A program made the translations under genes and the position numbers. This document shows, piece by piece, positions 6,265 to 12,234 of a DNA stretch of 23,559 bases. How positions within the stretch are numbered: the stretch's first letter is position 1; every line of letters begins with the position of its first letter. The DNA comes from a virus, in the IMG/VR virus record IMGVR_UViG_3300028844_001949, positions 1 to 23,559 of that record; one strand, given 5' to 3'. Under the pieces are notes generated by a model. That model was not told the DNA's origin. It searched no databases and saw nothing but the letters and a program-made list of their open reading frames with translations.

Positions 6265-6298
6265 TTGACAAGTGAGACATCTTACTGTATACTGTAAG
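6265..6298 (+). promoter_or_regulatory. Sigma70 promoter TTGACA-17-TATACT with 18-bp operator candidate
   Basis: Perfect -35 (6265-6270), 17-bp spacer and TATACT (6288-6293). The -10 lies inside an imperfect 18-bp palindrome, CTTACTGTATACTGTAAG (6281-6298), in which 16 of 18 positions are symmetric. A second GGTTGACA copy lies 19 bp upstream (6244-6251). The transcript would start near 6300, 26 nt before the AAA+ gene. Confidence 0.8.
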
Positions 6299-6325
6299 AG
6301 TAATAATTAAAAAACGGAGCAAACA

Positions 6326-7111
6326 ATGGCACTAATAAATCCACAGTTACAGCTGATGACAAAAACAGCAAAAAGTGACACACAAAAGCGTGAAGTTATT
6401 GATAAATTTTACAATGAAATTGCACGCCGTGTTGAAGACGCAATAGTTGAACAAAAGCATTTACTATTATGGGGAGAACCAGGAAGTAGTAAAAGCAGTA
6501 TTGTTAAACAAGTAATTAAAAATCATTCAGGCGTTACAATTCATAAAAATAAAATTACACCAGTTCAATTCTTTGAGATGCTTTATCATCACCGTATGAA
6601 TGGGCAAACACTAATACTTGATGATTGTGATAGTTGGTATGATGATAAAGATTGTCACAGCACATTAATGGCAGCCACTGACAGTGATGAAGAAGGTGAA
6701 GTTCATTGGAATGCAAACAGTGATTTGCTTAAACGCAAAGGTATTCCTCCTAATTTTAGTTTCAAAGGCACAGTTATTGTAATTACAAATAAAATTATGA
6801 TTGAAAGAGTTGAAAGCATTAAGCCACAAGATATTAAAATTAACCAATTGGTCAGCAGAATGAGTAGTTTTTGCGTAAACATGCCAGACAACAATTGGAA
6901 TATGCTTACTATTAAAATGTGGCATGAAGCAGGCGGACTTGAATGTTTTGAAGATGTAAATGAACAAGACCAGTTAGATATTATTGAGTTTCTTGATGAA
7001 AACAAAGAATCAATCAAGCGTTTAAGTTTTAGAACTGTTGCACATTGCGTCAAAACATTGCGTAGCAGAGGCAAAGATTGGCGTTTTAGTGCAATGTTTG
7101 ATTTGGTGTAA
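6326..7111 (+). CDS. AAA+ / helicase-superfamily ATPase, 261 aa
   Basis: Walker A is GEPGSSKS (residues 50-57) after the strand KHLLLW. Walker B is TLILDDCD (residues 95-102). A sensor-1-like strand TVIVITNK (149-156) and a likely arginine finger in LVSRM (R178) follow. An N-terminal helical region and a C-terminal helical lid (residues 195-261) complete a minimal single-domain P-loop ATPase. The order and short length resemble helicase loaders, MoxR-like ATPases or superfamily-3-like helicase cores, and I cannot decide between them. It has a GGAGC ribosome binding site and its own promoter with an overlapping palindrome. It is the only gene here with a plausible DNA-replication role (helicase, loader or initiator), by inference. 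Confidence 0.8.
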   Translation: MALINPQLQLMTKTAKSDTQKREVIDKFYNEIARRVEDAIVEQKHLLLWGEPGSSKSSIVKQVIKNHSGVTIHKNKITPVQFFEMLYHHRMNGQTLILDDCDSWYDDKDCHSTLMAATDSDEEGEVHWNANSDLLKRKGIPPNFSFKGTVIVITNKIMIERVESIKPQDIKINQLVSRMSSFCVNMPDNNWNMLTIKMWHEAGGLECFEDVNEQDQLDIIEFLDENKESIKRLSFRTVAHCVKTLRSRGKDWRFSAMFDLV

Positions 7112-7116
7112 ATATT

Positions 7117-7611
7117 ATGGATTTTTTCAAACAAATAAAACAACCTGCAAAGTATGAAGCAACTATAATTGAAAAAGGTAAATCTCACCTTAAAGGTTGT
7201 AAATTAACAGAAGAACATAAACGTAAAATTGGTGAGGCCAGCAAAAACAGAACATGGACTAAAGAATCACGTAAAAAACTTAGTGAATCACACAAAGGTG
7301 TGCCTAAAACAGACCAACAAAAAACTAATTTAAGTGAATCTATAAGTAAATTCCGTTATCAAGGTAAAACTCTTAGAGCTTTGTCAATTGAATTAGGTGT
7401 GCATAAAGATACTATTAAAAAACATCTTAATAGGTATGGACATTTAGACAACATATATAATGACATAAAACCACAATCTTATAATGGAAAAACTGTAACT
7501 GAATGGTCAGATGCTTTGGGGTTTTCTACTACAAGCATTAGAAATCATTTGACAACACATGGTCATTTAGACATATTAATAAAAAAGAGTAAAAGGAGCA
7601 AAACAAAATGA
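7117..7611 (+). CDS. NUMOD3 / tandem helix-turn-helix DNA-binding protein without nuclease domain
   Basis: Residues 20-65 carry NUMOD3-type modules (KLTEEHKRKIGEASKNR and TKESRKKLSESHKGVPKT), which are normally found in the DNA-binding part of GIY-YIG and HNH homing endonucleases. Two similar units follow, at roughly residues 85-110 and 125-150. Each starts Y-x-GKT, has a helix-turn-helix (LSIELGVHKDTIKKHL; WSDALGFSTTSIRNHL) and ends in GHLD. No GIY-YIG, HNH or LAGLIDADG catalytic motif is present in the 164 residues. Either the nuclease half was lost or the DNA-binding part was co-opted as a regulator. It begins 6 nt after the AAA+ gene with no clear ribosome binding site. Confidence 0.8.
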   Translation: MDFFKQIKQPAKYEATIIEKGKSHLKGCKLTEEHKRKIGEASKNRTWTKESRKKLSESHKGVPKTDQQKTNLSESISKFRYQGKTLRALSIELGVHKDTIKKHLNRYGHLDNIYNDIKPQSYNGKTVTEWSDALGFSTTSIRNHLTTHGHLDILIKKSKRSKTK

Positions 7612-7661
7612 TTTATATAATTATAGGGTTGACACTGATGTTTATAGCTTATATGATGTAG
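7608..7661 (+). CDS. Putative 17-aa hydrophobic peptide
   Basis: An ATGA-coupled mini-ORF (MIYIIIGLTLMFIAYMM) with a strong AAAGGAG site 10 nt upstream, inside the end of the NUMOD3 gene. It is almost a bare transmembrane helix. The same DNA carries a near-consensus promoter (7629-7657), so the ORF may be incidental. The good ribosome binding site favours translation. Confidence 0.4.
   Translation: MIYIIIGLTLMFIAYMM
7629..7657 (+). promoter_or_regulatory. Sigma70 promoter TTGACA-17-TATGAT
   Basis: Perfect -35 (7629-7634), 17-bp spacer and TATGAT (7652-7657), placed inside the hydrophobic mini-ORF. The start is expected near 7664, giving a leader of about 23 nt for the gene at 7687. Confidence 0.65.
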
Positions 7662-7686
7662 TTACACATTAACAAAGGAGTGTAAC
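7661..7686 (+). promoter_or_regulatory. Inverted repeat bracketing the ribosome binding site of the 7687 gene
   Basis: GTTACAC (7661-7667) and GTGTAAC (7680-7686) are perfect 7-bp arms. The 12-nt centre holds AAAGGA, and the right arm touches the ATG at 7687. Depending on the true start site, it is either an mRNA hairpin that displays or sequesters the ribosome binding site, or an operator at the start of transcription. Confidence 0.55.
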
Positions 7687-7863
7687 ATGACACAGATAAA
7701 TGAACAAACATTGGTAAACATTACAGCTTGGTGCAGTGATAACGTTGGTAAAGTTTCAGTACAAGAGTGTATTGAACAAGTTGTGGCTTCACCTGCTACT
7801 ACACAAATAATCAACAACTGGTATAAAATACACGGTGTCACTTACAACATGTTTGGAGGTTGA
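7687..7863 (+). CDS. Unknown small protein, 58 aa
   Basis: A 58-codon ORF starting MTQINEQTLVNITAWCSDN with AAAGGAG 6 nt before the ATG, and ending TYNMFGG. It has its own promoter and a striking inverted repeat around the ribosome binding site. Probably a small helical domain. No family recognised. Its end supplies the GGAGG ribosome binding site of the next gene. Confidence 0.65.
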   Translation: MTQINEQTLVNITAWCSDNVGKVSVQECIEQVVASPATTQIINNWYKIHGVTYNMFGG

Positions 7864-7864
7864 T

Positions 7865-8032
7865 ATGAGCAAACGTGCATACATGAATATGTTGACGCAC
7901 AGTGTAAAACGTGGTTTAATCAGTCAACGCAAGGCTAAAAAACTATGGTTAGACTATTGTCAAGATAAATACAGTTACCAAAATAAAGGTTTTGTTGAAC
8001 CTGTTACAATTGGATTTGCAGAGATGCAATAG
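7865..8032 (+). CDS. Unknown small basic protein, 55 aa
   Basis: The ATG at 7865 is preferred (MSKRAYMNMLTHSVKRG) because GGAGG lies 5 nt upstream. An in-frame ATG at 7835 is within the preceding gene. The product is basic in its first 35 residues (SQRKAKKLWLDYCQDKY). It is the last gene before a strong terminator (8057-8093), closing the accessory transcription unit. No function assigned. Confidence 0.65.
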   Translation: MSKRAYMNMLTHSVKRGLISQRKAKKLWLDYCQDKYSYQNKGFVEPVTIGFAEMQ

Positions 8033-8056
8033 ATTATAAGAGTTTATAATCACTAA

Positions 8057-8093
8057 CCTCACATAGCACCCTTATAGCTATGTGGGGTTTTTT
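8057..8093 (+). terminator. Strong intrinsic terminator closing the accessory region
   Basis: CCTCACATAGC (8057-8067) pairs with GCTATGTGGGG (8077-8087), an 11-bp stem with one G-U pair and a 9-nt loop, followed by T6. A smaller AT hairpin, ATTATAA/TTATAAT (8033-8039/8044-8050), precedes it. Confidence 0.88.
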
Positions 8094-8287
8094 ATTGGCA
8101 AATTGATCAATAAACCATTATGCCGTTAAATCTTACAAAAAAGCTATAAATACAGTACCAGCCAAACAGTGGGGGTTCTGTGTGGAGTGGTAGCTCAGGT
8201 GTTCTCTCCTTGTGGAACGCCTGGGCATTTCTGGTGATTTCAAAACAGATAAATAAACTTGTATACAAAAAACAAGGAGACATTCAT
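8094..8287 (+). promoter_or_regulatory. Leader of the fibre operon with a 12-bp hairpin
   Basis: There is no ORF with a ribosome binding site between the terminator and the ATG at 8288. A TATAAATA sequence at 8145-8152 could be a -10 or late-type promoter, but no -35 is seen. GCTCAGGTGTTC (8193-8204) pairs with GAACGCCTGGGC (8215-8226) in a 12-bp helix with two G-U pairs and a 10-nt loop. It is the most GC-rich structure nearby and is not followed by a T-run, so it is not a terminator. GATAAATAA (8248-8256) recurs at two other late-gene gaps. Confidence 0.5.
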
Positions 8288-8410
8288 ATGAAAGATGTAG
8301 ATAAATTAATCAAAAGTTTAACAACCCTCTCTAACCTGATCTTACTCTATCTTACAATTACGTGGGGATATCAAGGGTTAGCATTCTTAATTGGGAGTTT
8401 AATAAACTAA
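8288..8410 (+). CDS. Small single-span membrane protein, 40 aa
   Basis: The ATG at 8288 is supported by AAGGAG 9 nt upstream. The peptide has a short charged start (MKDVDKLIK), a hydrophobic stretch (LSNLILLYLTITWGYQGLAFLIG) long enough for one membrane span, and a short tail. Its stop shares a base with the next start (TAATG). A holin-like or envelope-directed role is conceivable from size and topology, but small hydrophobic phage proteins are diverse and I do not assign one. Confidence 0.6.
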   Translation: MKDVDKLIKSLTTLSNLILLYLTITWGYQGLAFLIGSLIN

Positions 8411-8739
8411 TGGCAGCCACATACAACATAACAATTAACCAGAACACAGACTTCCGCAGAAGTTTTCAGGTTAAAGAAGATAATGTAATATTAGATATTA
8501 CAAATTATAGTTTCAGCGGAAGATTAAAACAAAGTTTCAATGCCACTACATATGTAGATTTTACAGCCAGTGTCACAGACGGACCTGCAGGAACGTTTAG
8601 TGTACTATTGGTAGACACTGTCACAGCAGATATGGATCCTGGAACTTGGGTTTATGACATCATTATGACTGACGCCGCAGCAGACAAAACAAGACTTATT
8701 CAAGGTAATGCGTTTGTCAAGCAAGGAGTTACGCCATGA
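8410..8739 (+). CDS. Fibre-associated beta protein (BppU N-domain-like), 109 aa
   Basis: I chose the ATG at 8410, with GGGAG upstream and TAATG coupling. The product begins AATYNITINQNTDFRRSFQV, continues with SGRLKQ near residue 38 and ends with a strand pattern (GTWVYDIIMTDAAADKTRLI). This is the layout I associate with the small beta-sandwich proteins, including BppU N-terminal-like domains, that precede fibre genes in many phages. It overlaps the next gene by ATGA. The likely role is to attach fibres to the baseplate or tail. Confidence 0.6.
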   Translation: MAATYNITINQNTDFRRSFQVKEDNVILDITNYSFSGRLKQSFNATTYVDFTASVTDGPAGTFSVLLVDTVTADMDPGTWVYDIIMTDAAADKTRLIQGNAFVKQGVTP

Positions 8740-9935
8740 CAGTTTACACAACCTTACCAACATCAGATCTTAATTTAGCTGTCACAGTAATTGATGATCC
8801 AGATTTAGTTGTACTAAACATTACACCAGCCGCAGTGAACGTGACTTCTGCAGTTATTTCAGTAAACGGTTTGGTTGGAAATGTTACGCTGACAACTACA
8901 GAAATCCCAGAAGGCACAAATCAATATTACACAGATGCCCGTGCTGATGCCAGAGTAGATTTACAAACTGGCGCCAACTTGGATTTGAGTTTTGCAGACA
9001 CAGATGAATTGGCAGAAGGTCCTACCAATTTATATTTTACCACAGCCAGAATTGATTCACACTTAACAGGTGGAACTGGCGTCACTTATAATTTGGGAGA
9101 TATTTCAATTGGGCAAGATGTAGGCACAACCGCAGATGTAGAATTTAATTCAGTCACCGCAGACTTCTTTGGTGTTCAACATTTTACTGCCAAAGCCAGA
9201 GAAACTATCACTGCCGGACAACCTGTTTACATTTCAGGACATTCAGGAAACACACCAGAAGTGATGGTTGCTGATTTTGATGATCCTGCCAAGATGCCTG
9301 CCTTTGGTATTGCAAGTGCAGACATTGCCAACAACAACAATGGAACAATTTCAACTTACGGTGATCTTAAAGATGTAGACACCACAGGAACCACAGAAGG
9401 TGAAACGTGGGCTGTTGGTGATGAACTATTTGTAAACAATGCCAAACTCACAAACACCAGACCAACAGGTTCATCAGAAGAAATACAAAAGATTGCAAAG
9501 ATTATCCGTGTTCACGCAAACAATGGTCAATTGTTTTTGATGGGTGCAGGCAGATCAAATGATGTTCCAAACCTTGCAACACAAAATGTATTCATTGGAA
9601 ACGCAGGTGGAGTTGAAAAGCGTCAATTAACTTATACAGATATATTGAACACACCAAGCCTGGCTGCTTACATCACAGCTTCAAGCACAGACACACTTAC
9701 AAACAAAAGCGGATCAAACTCACAATGGACAAATGATGAAGCTTACATAAAAGCAGATTCAACAGATACACTTACAAACAAATCAGGAAACATTTCACAA
9801 TGGACAAATGATGCAGGTTATATAACAGAAGCTGAAGACAATCAAACGCTAACGTTTACATCACCAGACTTAACTATAAGCGGAAGTTTAAGCAGTGTAG
9901 ATTTATCAGCATTAACAGATGGAGGAACCTACTAA
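8736..9935 (+). CDS. Tail fibre protein with YYTDAR and TDTLTNKSG repeats
   Basis: The 399-residue protein is coupled by ATGA to the preceding gene. Residues 56-106 hold the fibre repeat GTNQYYTDARADARVDLQTG and a degenerate second copy (GPTNLYFTTARIDSHL). The middle part (about residues 145-270) is a globular region with many Gly, Asn and Asp residues. Residues 316-365 contain a tandem duplication of TDTLTNKSG-x-x-SQWTND-x-x-YI. The C-terminus ALTDGGTY matches the end of the 2927-3244 product. Such architecture is typical of trimeric tail fibres. The globular part may be the structural head or a receptor-contact domain. Confidence 0.8.
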   Translation: MTVYTTLPTSDLNLAVTVIDDPDLVVLNITPAAVNVTSAVISVNGLVGNVTLTTTEIPEGTNQYYTDARADARVDLQTGANLDLSFADTDELAEGPTNLYFTTARIDSHLTGGTGVTYNLGDISIGQDVGTTADVEFNSVTADFFGVQHFTAKARETITAGQPVYISGHSGNTPEVMVADFDDPAKMPAFGIASADIANNNNGTISTYGDLKDVDTTGTTEGETWAVGDELFVNNAKLTNTRPTGSSEEIQKIAKIIRVHANNGQLFLMGAGRSNDVPNLATQNVFIGNAGGVEKRQLTYTDILNTPSLAAYITASSTDTLTNKSGSNSQWTNDEAYIKADSTDTLTNKSGNISQWTNDAGYITEAEDNQTLTFTSPDLTISGSLSSVDLSALTDGGTY

Positions 9936-11392
9936 TGGGAACTATTAAATTAAGAAGAGGCACGGGTTCACCAGCAGGTAGCCTGGCACAATATGAAGTT
10001 GCAATGGATGTTGCGGCACAAAAATTATATGTCAGTTCAAACGGAACAGACGCGGTAATACTTGCAAACAAATATGATGATGCAGATGCAGACGCTAGAG
10101 TTAATTTACAAACAGGTGCCAATTTAGATCTAAGTTCAAAATCAACTTCAGACCTAAGTGAAGGCACCAATGAATATTTTACAGATGCACGTGCCATTAC
10201 GGCAATTGAAGATGCATCAAGTTTAACACTCAGTGGCAGTTTAACAACAGAAAGTGGATTGACAAACAATGCAGGTAATTACGGTCAAGCCATTTATGCA
10301 AACCGTGATGGTGGAGATACTGCCCCAGGCGGACTTCCTGCATTGGTTGTTCAACGTGATTTGGGAACAGAAATCTTAGGCGGTGGATTTGATTCAAGAG
10401 GACCAGCTATTGATTTTAATCTTATCAGTGATGATGATGGGTTAACTCAATATCAAGGCGGCATTCAGTTTCAATCAAACAATGATGACAACGTTAATCC
10501 TGAAGCTTATTTCAGAGTTTACAGTTGGGATGGCAGCAGTCAGGATAATATACTTCAAGCCAACAAAGATTTATTTTACACTTACGGACAAGTGCAAGCT
10601 CTTGCCAGTGCAACCTTGTACAACAGAGTTCCGTGGAGTGGTGACGGTGACAATGAAGCACCGTTGGTAGTCAAAGCCAATTATGAAAATAATGATGTGG
10701 TTGCGGCAGAGTTTTGGAACATGACCAACAATGATGAAAACAAAGTCAAGATACATTTAGGTACAGATGACGCTGGTGCAAAAACTTACCAAAATGAAAT
10801 ACGCAGTGGTAAAGCTGGAGATGAGAAAAGTTTACAATTTAACGCATTGGCAGACAACGGTGATGTAGAAGATACGTTGTACCAGATGACCAGAGATGAT
10901 TCAGACGGAAGTTTAAAGCATGACTTCTACGGTAAAGTAGACGTGAATGTTGACGGTGAAGACCACAGTCAAATGATGACCATTGAAAGTGACATGCTCA
11001 ACAGAAGTCAAATCTTTATGACTGGGTTAAACACAAGACTAAACTTCAAAACTGATCCAATTCCAAACAACGCAGAATTATTTCAAAGTTTTTCAGTACA
11101 AAATGATGCAGACGGAAGTAAACCAGTTGGTAATTTTGGTGCAAAATATTCAAGTGCCAACAACGGTGAATTAAGTGAGATGCGTTTGATTGCACAAGAC
11201 CATAACTTCAATGAAAAAGAAATTGGTGTTAATCAAAGAAACGCTTACACCAACGCACCATTCCAGTTTGCAAATCTAAACCAAACTGAAATAAACGCTC
11301 TTACAAGTGCAGGCGCTGGTACCGTTGTTTGGAATAGCACAGATACCAAGCTACAGGTTTACACAGGTACAGCCTGGGTTGATTTACATTAA
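9935..11392 (+). CDS. Second tail fibre protein, 485 aa
   Basis: TAATG-coupled to the first fibre gene. It starts MGTIKLRRGTGSPAG, a common N-terminus of phage fibre proteins in which residues 5-45 form a small recurring domain. Residues 46-90 share DARVNLQTGANLDLS and EGTNEYFTDARA with the neighbouring fibre, so the two genes carry homologous modules. The rest is beta-rich. The last 50 residues (FQFANLNQTEINALTSAG, then WNSTDTKLQVYTGTAWVDLH) form the 'W-N-x-T-x-x-K-L-Q-x-Y-x-G-x-x-W' ending seen in many tail fibres and adhesins. It is a good candidate for the receptor-contacting fibre. Confidence 0.8.
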   Translation: MGTIKLRRGTGSPAGSLAQYEVAMDVAAQKLYVSSNGTDAVILANKYDDADADARVNLQTGANLDLSSKSTSDLSEGTNEYFTDARAITAIEDASSLTLSGSLTTESGLTNNAGNYGQAIYANRDGGDTAPGGLPALVVQRDLGTEILGGGFDSRGPAIDFNLISDDDGLTQYQGGIQFQSNNDDNVNPEAYFRVYSWDGSSQDNILQANKDLFYTYGQVQALASATLYNRVPWSGDGDNEAPLVVKANYENNDVVAAEFWNMTNNDENKVKIHLGTDDAGAKTYQNEIRSGKAGDEKSLQFNALADNGDVEDTLYQMTRDDSDGSLKHDFYGKVDVNVDGEDHSQMMTIESDMLNRSQIFMTGLNTRLNFKTDPIPNNAELFQSFSVQNDADGSKPVGNFGAKYSSANNGELSEMRLIAQDHNFNEKEIGVNQRNAYTNAPFQFANLNQTEINALTSAGAGTVVWNSTDTKLQVYTGTAWVDLH

Positions 11393-11409
11393 GCTAAAGG
11401 AGTTCTACC

Positions 11410-11757
11410 ATGAATGAAAATGCGGCCAACACTGATGACAAACAGGGCAAAGTCAAAGGAAGACCACCTATTAAAGTAGACGTAGATGTATTACGCAATT
11501 TATGTGAAATACAATGCACCATCAAAGAAATAGCCTACGTTTTGGGCGTGAGTGTGGATACATTAAATAGGAACTATAGAGATGTTATTGATCAAGGCAA
11601 AAGCCAAGGCAAGATAGCATTACGTAGAGCACAGTGGAGAAACGCTATGGAGAAGAATAATGTTACTATGCAGATTTGGCTAGGTAAGAATGTTCTCAAC
11701 CAAACAGATACTCCGTTAGATGAAGAGGCTGGAACTATTCTACCTTGGACAGACTAA
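11410..11757 (+). CDS. Small terminase subunit candidate, 115 aa
   Basis: AAGGAG lies upstream of the ATG. After a disordered acidic/basic start (residues 1-20), GRPPIKVDVDVLRNLCEIQC leads into a helix-turn-helix (TIKEIAYVLGVSVDTLNRNY, residues 38-57). A basic helix follows, then TMQIWLGKNVLNQTD (residues 86-100). That last pattern (a few residues, then I/L-W-L-G-K-x-x-L-x-Q) is frequent at the C-terminus of phage small terminase proteins. Its position before the large terminase, separated by about 450 nt of small genes, agrees. The protein would recognise the packaging site. The pac site itself is not visible. Confidence 0.75.
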   Translation: MNENAANTDDKQGKVKGRPPIKVDVDVLRNLCEIQCTIKEIAYVLGVSVDTLNRNYRDVIDQGKSQGKIALRRAQWRNAMEKNNVTMQIWLGKNVLNQTDTPLDEEAGTILPWTD

Positions 11758-11776
11758 ACTAAAAAGGAATGCACAG

Positions 11777-12004
11777 ATGAGCAAAGCAGAACACAAGTGG
11801 GCGGAAGTCACAGAACAAAACGCAAAAGATATTGTGGAAATTAAACATTCAATTGAAACAATCAAAGACAACCACTTGAGGCATCTGGAAGCTGATATGT
11901 GCAAACAAACTAAAGCAATAGAAAAGATTGACAACAGAATATGGTGGGTATTAGGCCTGCTGGTTGTATCAACCGTGATAGGAATGGTGAAGAATGGCAT
12001 ATAA
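11777..12004 (+). CDS. Coiled-coil protein with C-terminal membrane span (XhlA-like topology)
   Basis: I chose the ATG at 11777 (AAAGGA 9 nt upstream), giving 75 residues. Residues 1-50 are a charged helix with heptad-like Ile/Leu spacing (IVEIKHSIETIKDNHLRHLE). Residues 54-70 (WWVLGLLVVSTVIGMV) are a single membrane span near the C-terminus. This topology resembles hemolysin XhlA and other holin-accessory proteins. It lies between the terminase genes, a place where lysis genes are not rare. A lysis role is inferred from topology only. Confidence 0.6.
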   Translation: MSKAEHKWAEVTEQNAKDIVEIKHSIETIKDNHLRHLEADMCKQTKAIEKIDNRIWWVLGLLVVSTVIGMVKNGI

Positions 12005-12035
12005 GAAAAAGAAAAAGAAAAAGTACGGCAAGTAG
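11994..12035 (+). CDS. 13-aa lysine-rich peptide MAYKKKKKKKYGK
   Basis: A mini-ORF overlapping the end of the membrane-protein gene in another frame. It encodes seven consecutive lysines, with AAA and AAG alternating. GGTGAAG lies 5-8 nt upstream as a moderate ribosome binding site. The alternating codons, which avoid a long A-run, suggest the peptide itself may be maintained. The tract is also a potential ribosome-pausing element that couples translation to downstream genes. It could still be chance. Confidence 0.4.
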   Translation: MAYKKKKKKKYGK

Positions 12036-12053
12036 AACAAGGAAAACCCCACT

Positions 12054-12234
12054 ATGAAAAGACATATTAATTCAGACCAATCAACCTGATGGTAAGATTA
12101 AAACACAACGCTTGGAGACAATATTTGTTGAAGGCGGACAAGTAAAAAGAGAAACAGTAACAAGACAGTTCTTCCCTAATGGAGAATACATGGATAGTGA
12201 AAGTTGTGAGATAATTTGTAATGCCACTAAGTGA
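12054..12234 (+). pseudogene. Small ORF (59 aa if corrected) interrupted by one extra A near its start
   Basis: AAGGA (12039-12043) points to the ATG at 12054, but that frame stops after 11 codons. Shifting by one base in the AAAA run (12057-12060) opens a continuous frame from 12061 to the stop at 12234. It reads DILIQTNQPDGKIKTQRLE at the start and ESCEIICNATK at the end, and overlaps the terminase start by 14 nt. Reading AAA instead of AAAA gives MKDILIQ and so on. Options are a homopolymer error in the assembly, a real mutation, or +1 recoding. No alternative start of the ATG/GTG type exists near the 5' end of the open frame. No family recognised. Confidence 0.55.

Noticed and set aside
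6703-7188. Minus-strand ORF of 161 codons opposite the ATPase gene
   Set aside because: The opposite strand encodes a clear P-loop ATPase; the antisense frame has low-complexity Leu/Ser/Ile composition typical of antisense shadows.
8176-8260. tRNA-like sequence (GGTAGCTCAGGT resembles a D-arm)
   Set aside because: No acceptor stem, anticodon arm or TTC-containing T-arm with correct spacing could be drawn; the CTCAGGT part is explained by the 12-bp hairpin at 8193-8226.
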